Part shown: positions 32,971-40,694 of the stretch, in pieces
Layout: each line of letters begins with the position of its first letter
How positions within the stretch are numbered: position 1 is the first letter of the stretch
Assembly: GCA_003153575.1 (NCBI GenBank)
Contig: PLZW01000012.1
Location: 1 to 64,000, forward strand
From: Acidimicrobiaceae bacterium
Lineage (GTDB): Bacteria > Actinomycetota > Acidimicrobiia > Acidimicrobiales > RAAP-2
Reading direction: 5' to 3'
DNA length: 64,000 bases
The notes under the pieces: generated by a model
The model's database searches: none
The model's input: the letters and a program-made list of their open reading frames with translations, nothing else
Told to the model about the DNA's origin: nothing
Program-made: the position numbers and the translations under genes

Positions 32971-34311
32971 GTGGAAAGGTTCCTCGACCGGGCCGATGCC
33001 GGCGGGCGACTCGCCGAGCGGCTCGAGCACCTCCGTGGCATCGACGCGGTGGTGCTGGGGCTGCCGCGGGGCGGTGTTCCCGTGGCGTACCAGGTGGCCG
33101 CCGCCCTCGACGTCCCGCTGGACGTGATCGTGGTCCGCAAGCTCGGGGTCCCGTTCCAGCCGGAGGTGGCCATGGGGGCCATCGGTGAGGACGGCGTCCG
33201 GTTCCTCGACCAGACCCTGGTGTCGCGGGCCGGCGTGTCCACAGCCGAGCTCGACGAGGTCGAGCAGCGGGAGCAGGCGATGCTCGCGGTTCAACTGCGC
33301 CGGTACCGCCGGGGGCGCCGGCGGGTCGACCTCCGGGGCCGCACGGCCATCGTGGTCGACGACGGGGTGGCCACCGGCTCCACCGCCCGGGTGGCGTGCC
33401 GGATCGCGCGGCTGCTCGGCGCCCCGCGGGTGGTCCTGGCCGTGCCGGTCGGCCCGGCGGCGGTCCTGGCCCACGTGCCTGAGGCCGACGAGGTGGTGGT
33501 GGTGTCGGAGCCGCGGCACTTCCAGGCCGTCGGCTACCACTACGTGGACTTCTCGCCCTGCTCCGACGACGAGGTGGTGGTCCTTTTGGACCGGGCCGCC
33601 CGTCGGATCCGCGGCGACGGCCGGGCGGTGGAGCCGGTGGACTGCGACGTCGACGTCGAGGTCCCGGTGGGAGCCGTCGCGCTCCAGGGCCACCTCCGCC
33701 TGCCCGAGTCGGCCCGAGGGGTGGTGCTGTTCGCCCACGGCAGTGGGAGCGGCCGGCACAGCCCCCGCAATCGACTGGTGGCCGACGTGCTGTACGACGC
33801 CGGGATCGGCACCTTGCTCCTCGACCTGCTCACCCCCGGTGAGGTGGGCGACCGCCGTTACGTGTTGGACATCGCCCTGTTGGCCTCCCGCCTGGCGGCC
33901 GCCACCGAGTGGGTGCTGCAGCGGCCCGAGGCTGCTTCGGCCCGGATCGGCTACTTCGGGGCCAGCACCGGCGCCGGCGCCGCCCTGGTGGCGGCCGCCT
34001 CGGATGACTGTTCCGTCGCCGCCGTGGTGTCCCGGGGGGGAAGGCCGGACCTGGCCGAAGGTCGGCTGGAGGAGGTGACCGCCCCGACCCTGCTCCTGGT
34101 GGGGAGCGAGGACGTGGCCGTGCGGGAGTTCAACCGCCAGGCCCTGGCCCACCTGGCCCCGCCGAGCCGTCTGGTCGTCGTCGAGGGGGCCGGCCACCTC
34201 TTCGAGGAGCCGGGCGCATTGGCTGAAGTGGCCATCATGGCCCGCGACTGGTTCATCCGGTACCTGATGGACGACGTGGTGTCCGGCAAGCCCGGGATGT
34301 CGACACGATGA
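32971..34311 (+). CDS. Phosphoribosyltransferase - dienelactone-hydrolase-like fusion protein, 446 aa
   Basis: Two enzymes in one chain. Residues about 1-215 are a type I phosphoribosyltransferase-fold domain (LGLPRGGVPVAYQVA, then the PRPP motif VVDDGVATGST at about 128-138). Residues about 225-446 are an alpha/beta hydrolase of the dienelactone-hydrolase type (VVLFAHGSGSGRHSPRN, nucleophile motif YFGASTGAG, then LLLVGSEDVAV and GAGHLFEEPG). Such fusions occur in actinobacteria and their function is unknown. GTG at 32971 follows GGGAGG. The start removes an upstream low-complexity frame that has no support. Confidence 0.87.
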   Translation: MERFLDRADAGGRLAERLEHLRGIDAVVLGLPRGGVPVAYQVAAALDVPLDVIVVRKLGVPFQPEVAMGAIGEDGVRFLDQTLVSRAGVSTAELDEVEQREQAMLAVQLRRYRRGRRRVDLRGRTAIVVDDGVATGSTARVACRIARLLGAPRVVLAVPVGPAAVLAHVPEADEVVVVSEPRHFQAVGYHYVDFSPCSDDEVVVLLDRAARRIRGDGRAVEPVDCDVDVEVPVGAVALQGHLRLPESARGVVLFAHGSGSGRHSPRNRLVADVLYDAGIGTLLLDLLTPGEVGDRRYVLDIALLASRLAAATEWVLQRPEAASARIGYFGASTGAGAALVAAASDDCSVAAVVSRGGRPDLAEGRLEEVTAPTLLLVGSEDVAVREFNRQALAHLAPPSRLVVVEGAGHLFEEPGALAEVAIMARDWFIRYLMDDVVSGKPGMSTR

Positions 34312-34362
34312 CCACGGCGAGGTACCCGCGCAACCCGACCCAGCCGTCGGGACCGGTCCCGG

Positions 34363-35307
34363 TCAGCCCTTGGATGTGTACCGGACCAGGGGCGAGGCGG
34401 CGAGGGTGGCGGCCAGCGCGGTCGTCCCCGGGCCCCTGCCGGCCACCGTGGCGTCGAGGAACGCGGCCACGTCCCCGTCGAGCACCGGGGTCCACGGCGT
34501 ACCTCCGGCGATGGGGGCCAGGTGGTCGGCTCCGACCAGCGTGACGTAGGAGACCGGCGATTCCAATTGGGCGAAGACGGTCTGGCTCGAGGAGTAGGGC
34601 ACCACCGAGTCGGCCGTCCCCTGGACGAGCAGGAGCGGGGTGCGGGAGGGGACGATGCCGACGGTCATCGGGTCGGGGGCATCGGCCACCACGGCGGCCA
34701 CCCTCGCATCCACGCTCCCGTGTCCGTAGCCGACGAGCAGGGCGACGTCGGCGCCGTCGGAGTGGCCGACCACCGCCACTTCGGACCTGTCGACCTTGTC
34801 GGCCGTGGCGTCGCCGGTGAGCGACGTGATCACGAAGGACACGTCGGCCGCCTCGTCCCCCAGGTGGGACTCGTCGAGGGGGAAGCCCCGGGCCGGATCC
34901 TCCTGCGGGAACGACGGGGCGGCGACGACGAAGCCGGACGAGGCCAGGGCGGCGCAGAACCGCTGGTAGTCGAGGGGGCCCTTGTCGAAGCCGTGGACGA
35001 AGACGACCAGTGGGAACGGCCCGGGGCCGGCAGGGGTCCACACCGACGTCGGGAGGGCGCGTTCGGGGCTGAGGTCCTCGCCCCCGCTGACCACTGGCCG
35101 GGTGTCGTCCACCAGGGCCTGGACCGACAGGGTCACGGCCGGGGGCGGGGCGGTCGTGGTCGAAGTGGTGCCGTCGGCACGGTGGGAGACCGACGTTCCC
35201 ACGGTGCCCGGGGACGAGGTACAGCCGGCCACGCCGCCGCCGGCGATCGCCGCAATCACGAGGGCGACGAGTGTGGCCCGGGACGTCCGGCGGGTGCGCA
35301 GGCGCAT
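34363..35307 (-). CDS. Alpha/beta-hydrolase lipoprotein, 314 aa
   Basis: A secreted, probably lipid-anchored serine hydrolase. The signal peptide ends with the lipobox GVAGC (Cys29), followed by a Ser/Thr-rich linker (HRADGTTSTTTAPPP). The hydrolase domain resembles dienelactone-hydrolase/PET-hydrolase-like and chlorophyllase-type proteins: FPLVVFVHGFDKGPLDYQRF, nucleophile motif VVGHSDGAD, and a histidine region GADHLAPIAGG. Substrate unknown, likely an ester. ATG at 35307. The upstream gene on the same strand is the GH3 enzyme, with a short hairpin in the 48-base gap. Confidence 0.83.
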   Translation of the reverse strand: MRLRTRRTSRATLVALVIAAIAGGGVAGCTSSPGTVGTSVSHRADGTTSTTTAPPPAVTLSVQALVDDTRPVVSGGEDLSPERALPTSVWTPAGPGPFPLVVFVHGFDKGPLDYQRFCAALASSGFVVAAPSFPQEDPARGFPLDESHLGDEAADVSFVITSLTGDATADKVDRSEVAVVGHSDGADVALLVGYGHGSVDARVAAVVADAPDPMTVGIVPSRTPLLLVQGTADSVVPYSSSQTVFAQLESPVSYVTLVGADHLAPIAGGTPWTPVLDGDVAAFLDATVAGRGPGTTALAATLAASPLVRYTSKG

Positions 35308-35355
35308 CCGGCCAGTGTCGCGCCGGGACCTCGACCGCGTCCCGCCGGCCGGGGC

Positions 35356-38142
35356 TCAGCCGACCCGCACCGATGCCCCCGTCGGCTGTGACGCCGAGCT
35401 GTCGCCCACGGCGAACCGGTAGGTACCGGGCACGACCGTCCATCCCGAGGGCTGGTAGGTCTCGAGCTGGTTGTCGGGCACCGTCATGGTCACCACCTGC
35501 GACGATCCCGGCGCCAGGGTGACCGTGGTGAACGCCGCGAGCTGACCCGGCGGCTCCCCGGCCGCCGTCGGGTAGGTCAGGTACACCTGGGCCACGTCGG
35601 TGCCGGTGCGCCGGCCCGTGTTGGTCACCACCACCGAGACGGCGTACCCGTCACCCCGTTGGGTGACGACGGCGTGCCGGTAGGAGAACGTCGTGTACGT
35701 CAGACCGAAGCCGAAGGGGAACAGGGGTGTGGTCCGGGTGGCGTGGTCAAACCGGTAGCCCACCAGGAGGCCCTCGCTGTACGTCGAGGTGAGGTTCACC
35801 CCCGGCCATTGGGACTTGGTGGGGACGGCCGACTTCGCCATGCTGGTCGGGAAGGTGACCGGCAGGTGGCCGGTCGGGCTCACGTCGCCGGCCAGGAGGG
35901 CGGCGATCGCCGTCCCGTCCTGCTCGCCCGGGTACCAGGCCTCGATCACTGCACCCACCTTGGACAGCCACGGCATGGTCACCGGCCCGCCGGTGTTGAG
36001 CACCACCACGGTCCGGGGGTTGGCCGCCGCCACGGCGGCGATGAGTGCGTTCTGGTCGCCGGGGAGCGAGAGGCTCGGCCGGTCGAAGGTCTCGGCGCTG
36101 TAGTCGGCGGCGAACACCACGGCCACGTTCGAGGCCCGCGCCGCCGCCACCGCCTGGGCGATGGCGTCGCCGACGGAGGCCATCCCGACGTCGAGGATGC
36201 TCGGGATGTCGAGGTTGGTGGCGTCGGCCACCGGGGTCCACTGGAGGGAGAGCCGGTAGTGGTGCCTGGCCGCCAGCACGACCGACCCCGACCAGGTGCC
36301 GGCGTCGTGGGGCACGGGATCGCTGACGGCGGTGTGCCCGTCGAGGGTCAGCGTGGCCGAACCGGTGCCGGCCATGGAGAAGGTGTAACGCCCCGACCGG
36401 GGCACGGCGAGCGAGCCCTTCCATGAGACCTGCGACCCGGTCCAGGTCCGGGGGAGTTCGATGCTGGTGGCCGACGAGGTCGTGGGGTCGAGGTCGGGCA
36501 GCCGCCCGCCGTCGGCGTCGTCGGCCGGGATCTTCTTTGGGCGCTCGGCCGGTGGGTTGGAGCGCACCTTGTCCCGTTCGGAGCCCGGGACGATGGGGAC
36601 CGGCTCGATGGCGGCCGCCGCCAGCGGGTCCCTCGTCGTGATCGACGGTCCGCCACCGTTGAGCGGCGCCACCGTCAAGGTCAGTCCGTGACCCTTGCCG
36701 GAAGTCGGGGTGAGGAGACCGGTCGGGATGGACGGGAGATGCAGGGTGGTGGACCCGCCGTCGACATAGCGGACGTCGGCCAGGCCGTAGTAGCGGCTGC
36801 TGATGGCGTCGAGGGGGGTCGAGGTGAACGGGGGGACCACGTTGGAGGACCCGAACCCCTGGGTGACGGGGTGGGTGGAGGCGTCGGCCCCGATGACCGC
36901 CACGGAGCGCACCTTGGCCGGCAGGAGAGGCAGGAGGCCCGACCGGTTCACCAGCAGCACGGCCGAGCGCTCGGCGGCCGTCACGGCGAATTGGGTGTGG
37001 CTGGGCACGTCGACCGGGGTCCCCGGGGTCCCGGTGGCCGCACGGCCGATGACGCCGTGGGTGAACATCTCGGTCAGGACCCGCTCGACATCGGCGTCCA
37101 CGGTGGACTGCGCCAGCTTGTGGGTGGCCACGGCGTCGGCCAGCACGTCGGTCGACGACGGCTTCAGCAGCTGCACGCCGGCACCCAGTGCGCCGGGCTC
37201 GTTGTGGACGGCCCCGAGGTCGGAGCGGACGAATCCGGCGAACCCCCACTGCTGGAGGACCAGGCCGAGCGCGGGGTCCTGGCACTGGAACGTCCCGTCG
37301 AGCCGGGGGTAGGCGCACATGAGGCTGGCCACGTGCCCGGTGGTGACGGCTGCCTTGAAGGGCGGCAGATACAGCTCCTGGAGGGCCCGGGTCGGCACGA
37401 CGTCGTTCAGGGCACCACGGTTGGTCTCCTGGCTGTAGACGGCCAGGTGCTTGGCATCGGCCATCACCCCGCGGGCCTGTATCCCGTGGATGTCGGCCAG
37501 GCCGAGCTGGGTGGTCAACAACGGGTCCTCGCCGTAGGACTCGTCGGCCCGGCCGCTGGTCGGCACCCGGTCGATGTTGAGGTTCGGGCCCTGACTGACG
37601 TCGATGCCCTGCCCCCGGGCCTCGGCCCCGAGGACCTCGCCGTACTGCTCCGCGAGGTTGGTGTCGAACGTGGCCCCGATGGCCAGGGGCACGGGCAGCT
37701 GGGTGACCCCGGTGTCGCCGAAGGCGAGACCCCAGGGCCCGTCCTGAAGGGTGAGCGACGGAATGCACAGTCGGGCGACGCCGGCGTTCACGTTCTCGTA
37801 GTCGCCCGAGGTATTGAGTACGATCTCGCCGAACTTCTCCGCCGGGGTCATGCGCCCGACGACGAGTTCGGCCAGTGCCGCCGGGGTGTCGCCGGCGGCC
37901 ATGGCCGAAGCCAGCCAGGGGCAGTGGGCGGTATCGATGGGCGGTGTGGGCAGGCCGGTGGCCGTTCCGGCGACCGGCGCGTTGGCCGGGGGCGCGGGAA
38001 TGGTGGCTGTTGCGGCACCGGCCGCCGTGGGGAGCACCGCGGTCACGACGGCGGCCACGACGGCGGCCACGACGGCGGCCACGATCGCGGCCACGAGCGG
38101 CGATATGCGGGCGCGATCCGCCACGGTGCGGGTGCGATTCAC
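35356..38142 (-). CDS. Secreted glycoside hydrolase family 3 enzyme with PA14-like insert, 928 aa
   Basis: A large exported GH3 beta-glycosidase. After an alanine/valine-rich signal segment (about 15-45), the N-terminal TIM barrel carries QDGPWGLAF, GPNLNIDRVPTSGRADESYGEDP, MADAKHLAVY and the nucleophile aspartate in GFVRSDLGAVHNEPG. The second alpha/beta domain begins near ERSAVLLVNRSGLLPL. A PA14-like module (LPRTWTGSQVSWKGSLAVPRSGRYTFSMAGTGSATLTLDGH) is inserted in it, as in some family members, and a fibronectin-III-like domain ends the protein. It is predicted to cut beta-glucosides or related sugars outside the cell. GTG at 38142. Confidence 0.9.
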   Translation of the reverse strand: MNRTRTVADRARISPLVAAIVAAVVAAVVAAVVTAVLPTAAGAATATIPAPPANAPVAGTATGLPTPPIDTAHCPWLASAMAAGDTPAALAELVVGRMTPAEKFGEIVLNTSGDYENVNAGVARLCIPSLTLQDGPWGLAFGDTGVTQLPVPLAIGATFDTNLAEQYGEVLGAEARGQGIDVSQGPNLNIDRVPTSGRADESYGEDPLLTTQLGLADIHGIQARGVMADAKHLAVYSQETNRGALNDVVPTRALQELYLPPFKAAVTTGHVASLMCAYPRLDGTFQCQDPALGLVLQQWGFAGFVRSDLGAVHNEPGALGAGVQLLKPSSTDVLADAVATHKLAQSTVDADVERVLTEMFTHGVIGRAATGTPGTPVDVPSHTQFAVTAAERSAVLLVNRSGLLPLLPAKVRSVAVIGADASTHPVTQGFGSSNVVPPFTSTPLDAISSRYYGLADVRYVDGGSTTLHLPSIPTGLLTPTSGKGHGLTLTVAPLNGGGPSITTRDPLAAAAIEPVPIVPGSERDKVRSNPPAERPKKIPADDADGGRLPDLDPTTSSATSIELPRTWTGSQVSWKGSLAVPRSGRYTFSMAGTGSATLTLDGHTAVSDPVPHDAGTWSGSVVLAARHHYRLSLQWTPVADATNLDIPSILDVGMASVGDAIAQAVAAARASNVAVVFAADYSAETFDRPSLSLPGDQNALIAAVAAANPRTVVVLNTGGPVTMPWLSKVGAVIEAWYPGEQDGTAIAALLAGDVSPTGHLPVTFPTSMAKSAVPTKSQWPGVNLTSTYSEGLLVGYRFDHATRTTPLFPFGFGLTYTTFSYRHAVVTQRGDGYAVSVVVTNTGRRTGTDVAQVYLTYPTAAGEPPGQLAAFTTVTLAPGSSQVVTMTVPDNQLETYQPSGWTVVPGTYRFAVGDSSASQPTGASVRVG
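38044..38091 (-). repeat. 12-bp tandem repeats in the GH3 signal-segment codons
   Basis: Three perfect copies of CACGACGGCGGC (38044-38079) are followed by one copy with two changes (38080-38091). On the coding strand they encode the repeated VAAV units of the hydrophobic signal segment, so copy-number change would lengthen or shorten it by four residues. Confidence 0.9.
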
Positions 38143-38258
38143 GCCGTGATCGTACGGGTCGGCGACCCGGTTCAGGGGTCATACCAGGGGGCGCGGTGGA
38201 TCGCGGGGCCCGAGGTGCGACGATGTCCTCTGCGGCAGGGCCCACCCCGGCAACCGGG

Positions 38259-38302
38259 CCCTCACCGAACCCTCACAGGTCGCCCACAGTTCCCTCACCC
38301 CT
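38259..38302 (+). promoter_or_regulatory. Four phased 11-bp direct repeats (pho-box-like)
   Basis: Consecutive 11-base units start at 38259, 38270, 38281 and 38292: CCCTCACCGAA, CCCTCACAGGT, CGCCCACAGTT and CCCTCACCCCT. Three share CCCTCAC and the third keeps C.C.CAC. Tandem 11-bp spacing is the binding pattern of OmpR/PhoB-type response regulators, and TCACC resembles the GTTCACC unit of Streptomyces PhoP. The array ends 58 bases before the ATG of the small secreted protein. Confidence 0.6.
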
Positions 38303-38360
38303 GGAGCCGATGCTGGTCAGGACAGGCAGCCACCCCACGCCGACACCCAAGGAGTCAGAC

Positions 38361-38795
38361 ATGTTGAAGAAGCTCATCGCACCCGCGATCGCCGGAGGCA
38401 TCCTCGTCGGGAGCCTGGCGATGGGTGGCGCCGCCTACGCCGCCACCCCGGCGCCGGCCGCCGCACCCGCCGCCCATGCCGCCGTCAAGCCGGCGCACCA
38501 CTGGCTGAAGGCCCACCGCAAGGGTCTCCGCCGGGCCGCGATCGCCATCAGCGCCTCGACCATCGGTATCACCCCGACGGCGCTCGTGGCCGAGGTGAAG
38601 TCCGGCAAGTCGATCGCCCAGGTGGCGACCGAGCACAACGTCACGTCCGCCACGGTCGTCGGTGCGGTGACCAAGGCCGCCGATGCCAAGGTGGCTCAAC
38701 TCGTCGCCGCCAACAAGCTGACCCAGGCCCGGGCTGACAAGTTCGACGCCGCGCTGCCGGCCCGTATCACCAAATTCATCAACCACGTCTTCTGA
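38361..38795 (+). CDS. Small secreted helical protein, 144 aa
   Basis: A small exported protein with a signal peptide (LIAPAIAGGILVGSLAMGGAAYAA, cleaved near residue 28), an Ala/Pro/His-rich linker, and a helical C-terminal module. The module (SGKSIAQVATEHNVTSATVVGAVTKAADAKVAQLVAANKLTQARADKF) resembles a recurrent secreted motif of the form GKSLA.IA...GVS....V..L......L..AV..GK.T..QA, found in many Gram-positive bacteria without known function. ATG at 38361 has AAGGAG seven bases upstream, an excellent ribosome site that suggests high expression. Four 11-bp repeats upstream suggest two-component control, and a 16-bp hairpin follows. Confidence 0.8.
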   Translation: MLKKLIAPAIAGGILVGSLAMGGAAYAATPAPAAAPAAHAAVKPAHHWLKAHRKGLRRAAIAISASTIGITPTALVAEVKSGKSIAQVATEHNVTSATVVGAVTKAADAKVAQLVAANKLTQARADKFDAALPARITKFINHVF

Positions 38796-38830
38796 TCGCA
38801 CTCAGCAGACAGCGGTAACAGACGATCGGA

Positions 38831-38868
38831 GACGGGCCGTGGACGGAAGATCCCGTTCACGGCCCGTC
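38831..38868. terminator. 16-bp bidirectional terminator hairpin
   Basis: A stem of 16 pairs (38831-38846 with 38853-38868, one G-T wobble) closes a six-base loop AAGATC. It lies between the convergent small secreted gene (stop 38795) and the DUF3293 gene (stop 38883), so it can serve both. There is no T-run. Confidence 0.85.
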
Positions 38869-38882
38869 GTCGTTCCGGTGCG

Positions 38883-39347
38883 TCAGCCGGACCGCGCTGG
38901 TCGGTCGGCGACCCGCCACCCGTAGGTGTGGCGCCGGTCGTCGGTGCACGAGACCACCGTCCACGCCTCCGGTGTCCAGACGTAGACGGCGGCCTGGCCG
39001 TACCGCCGCCCGACGTCCACGCCCTCGGACTCGGTGAGGCCGACGACGGCCACTCCCTCCTCGAAGTGCGGAGAGTCGGGGTCGCGACCGACGGCGGGCC
39101 AGTGGACGAGACCGGAGCGGTCGAGCTCGGATACCAGCCGTCGATGGCGCACCTGATTGTCGCCCGCCTGCAGGCGGGCGCTGTCCGGGTCCCAGGCGGT
39201 GACGACCACGACCGGCGGGACCAGGTCCTCGGGCCAGCCACCGGTGGTGCCCGGCTGATCGGGAACGAGGCGGAAAGGGGCCCGCCCCGGGGGGACGATG
39301 TCGATGACGGCCCGTCCGTAGGAGGCCCAGTCGTCGTCGGTGGCCAT
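38883..39347 (-). CDS. DUF3293 domain protein, 154 aa
   Basis: A cytoplasmic protein with the DUF3293 pattern: VVVVTAWDPDSARLQAGDNQVRHRRLVSELDRSG, then P.VGRDPDSPHFEEGVAVVGLTESEGVDVGRRYGQAAVYVWTPEAW. No function has been assigned to the family. ATG at 39347 is seven bases downstream of the P450 stop, so it is likely the last gene of the leftward lipid operon. No signal peptide or membrane segment is present. Confidence 0.8.
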   Translation of the reverse strand: MATDDDWASYGRAVIDIVPPGRAPFRLVPDQPGTTGGWPEDLVPPVVVVTAWDPDSARLQAGDNQVRHRRLVSELDRSGLVHWPAVGRDPDSPHFEEGVAVVGLTESEGVDVGRRYGQAAVYVWTPEAWTVVSCTDDRRHTYGWRVADRPARSG

Positions 39348-39354
39348 GGCGGTA

Positions 39355-40599
39355 TCAGCGGAAGGTGGCGGCCACCGGCAGGTGCTTGACCCCGCCCACG
39401 AAGTTGGCCTGCGCCCACTCCGGCTCGCCGTCGACCTCGATGGTGTCGACGGCGGCCAGCAGCCTCGGGAGGATGGTGCGGAGCTCGCGGCGGGCGAACG
39501 TCGACCCCAGGCAGAAGTGCTCGCCCCCGCCGAAGGCGATCATGCGGTTGGCGTTCGGGCGGGCCACGTCGAATGTCATGGGCTCGTCGAACATCCGCTC
39601 GTCCCGGTTGGCCGACGGGTACGAGAGCAGCAGACGGTCGCCCTCGGGGATCTCCACTCCCGATAGGGTGGCCGGCCGAGTGAGGTAGCGGAGGAAGTGG
39701 CGGACCGGCGAGGTCCACCGGATCATCTCGTCGACGGCGTTGTTGACGAGCTCCGGGCGTCCCTGCAGCAAGGCGACCTGGTCGGGATGGCGGAGCAGGG
39801 CCTCGAGCCCACCGGACAGGGCGAAGGAAGTGGTGTCGTGGCCGGCCGTGGCCACGATCGCGTAGTACCAGAACCGCGCGTTGCCGTCCATGGGACAGCC
39901 GTTCACCTCGCCGGTGGCGATGAGCGTGGCCAGGTCGTCGGTGGGATGGGACCGCCGGTCCTCGGTGAGGGCGTCGAAGTACGTCTGGAATTGGGCGATG
40001 GTGTCGGTCAGCAGCGCCATCGGGTCGCTGAGGTCCCCCAGGTACTCGGGGTCGGCCGCCCCGAAGATCCCCTGGGTCAGCTTCAGCATGGTCGGCTCGT
40101 CCTCCTGAGGGATGCCGAAGATGCCCATGATCACCCGCAACGTGTAGGGGACAGCGATGTCCCGGGCGAAGTCGCAGGACCCGCCGAGCTCACGGAACAT
40201 CTCGACGAACTCGTCGGCGATGGCCTCGATGGAGGCCTGCCGCCTGGCCACGGCCCGGGGCCGGAACCAGTCGTTGGCCAGGTCGCGGTGGTCGCGGTGT
40301 TCGTCCCCGTCCATGTGGATGAGGGTCTCGCCCTCGATGCCGATCGATTTGAGGAACGCGAACTGGGCGTCGGGTCCGAGCACCGAGTTGCGGGTGTTGA
40401 GGAAGTGCTCGTTGTCCCGCGATACGGCGAACACGTCCTCATGGCGCGTCACCGCCCAGAACGGCGTGTACCCCTCGATCTCCACCCGCAGGACAGGCGC
40501 GTCGGCGCGCAGCTCGGCGGCGGCCGCGTGCCATGCGTGCTGGTCGGCGTAGAGGACCGGGTCGATGAAGAGGTTCCCCCGGGTGTCCGGCTGGCTCAT
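39355..40599 (-). CDS. Cytochrome P450, 414 aa
   Basis: A soluble bacterial (class I) cytochrome P450 monooxygenase. The I-helix oxygen-binding motif is AGHDTTSFAL, the ExxR motif is EMIR, and the heme-thiolate loop FGGGEHFCLGS places the ligand at Cys363. It needs a separate ferredoxin and reductase, which are not in the window. The substrate is unknown; its position among acyltransferase and hydrolase genes suggests a fatty acyl, sterol or other lipid substrate. ATG at 40599 follows GGGAGC. It lies 95 bases downstream of the WS/DGAT gene. Confidence 0.92.
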   Translation of the reverse strand: MSQPDTRGNLFIDPVLYADQHAWHAAAAELRADAPVLRVEIEGYTPFWAVTRHEDVFAVSRDNEHFLNTRNSVLGPDAQFAFLKSIGIEGETLIHMDGDEHRDHRDLANDWFRPRAVARRQASIEAIADEFVEMFRELGGSCDFARDIAVPYTLRVIMGIFGIPQEDEPTMLKLTQGIFGAADPEYLGDLSDPMALLTDTIAQFQTYFDALTEDRRSHPTDDLATLIATGEVNGCPMDGNARFWYYAIVATAGHDTTSFALSGGLEALLRHPDQVALLQGRPELVNNAVDEMIRWTSPVRHFLRYLTRPATLSGVEIPEGDRLLLSYPSANRDERMFDEPMTFDVARPNANRMIAFGGGEHFCLGSTFARRELRTILPRLLAAVDTIEVDGEPEWAQANFVGGVKHLPVAATFR

Positions 40600-40694
40600 G
40601 GGTGCTCCCGATTCGAGTGGTGGCGACTGGGCGTGTGACTCCGGGCGGGCCCGGACCGACCGGCCCGATGCTACCCAGCGGGCGGAACCCCACC

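Noticed and set aside
34348-34361. 14-bp palindrome CGGGACCGGTCCCG between convergent genes as a terminator
   Set aside because: It has no loop, so as RNA the stem would shrink to about five pairs, and it overlaps neither a promoter nor a T-run; not strong enough to call.
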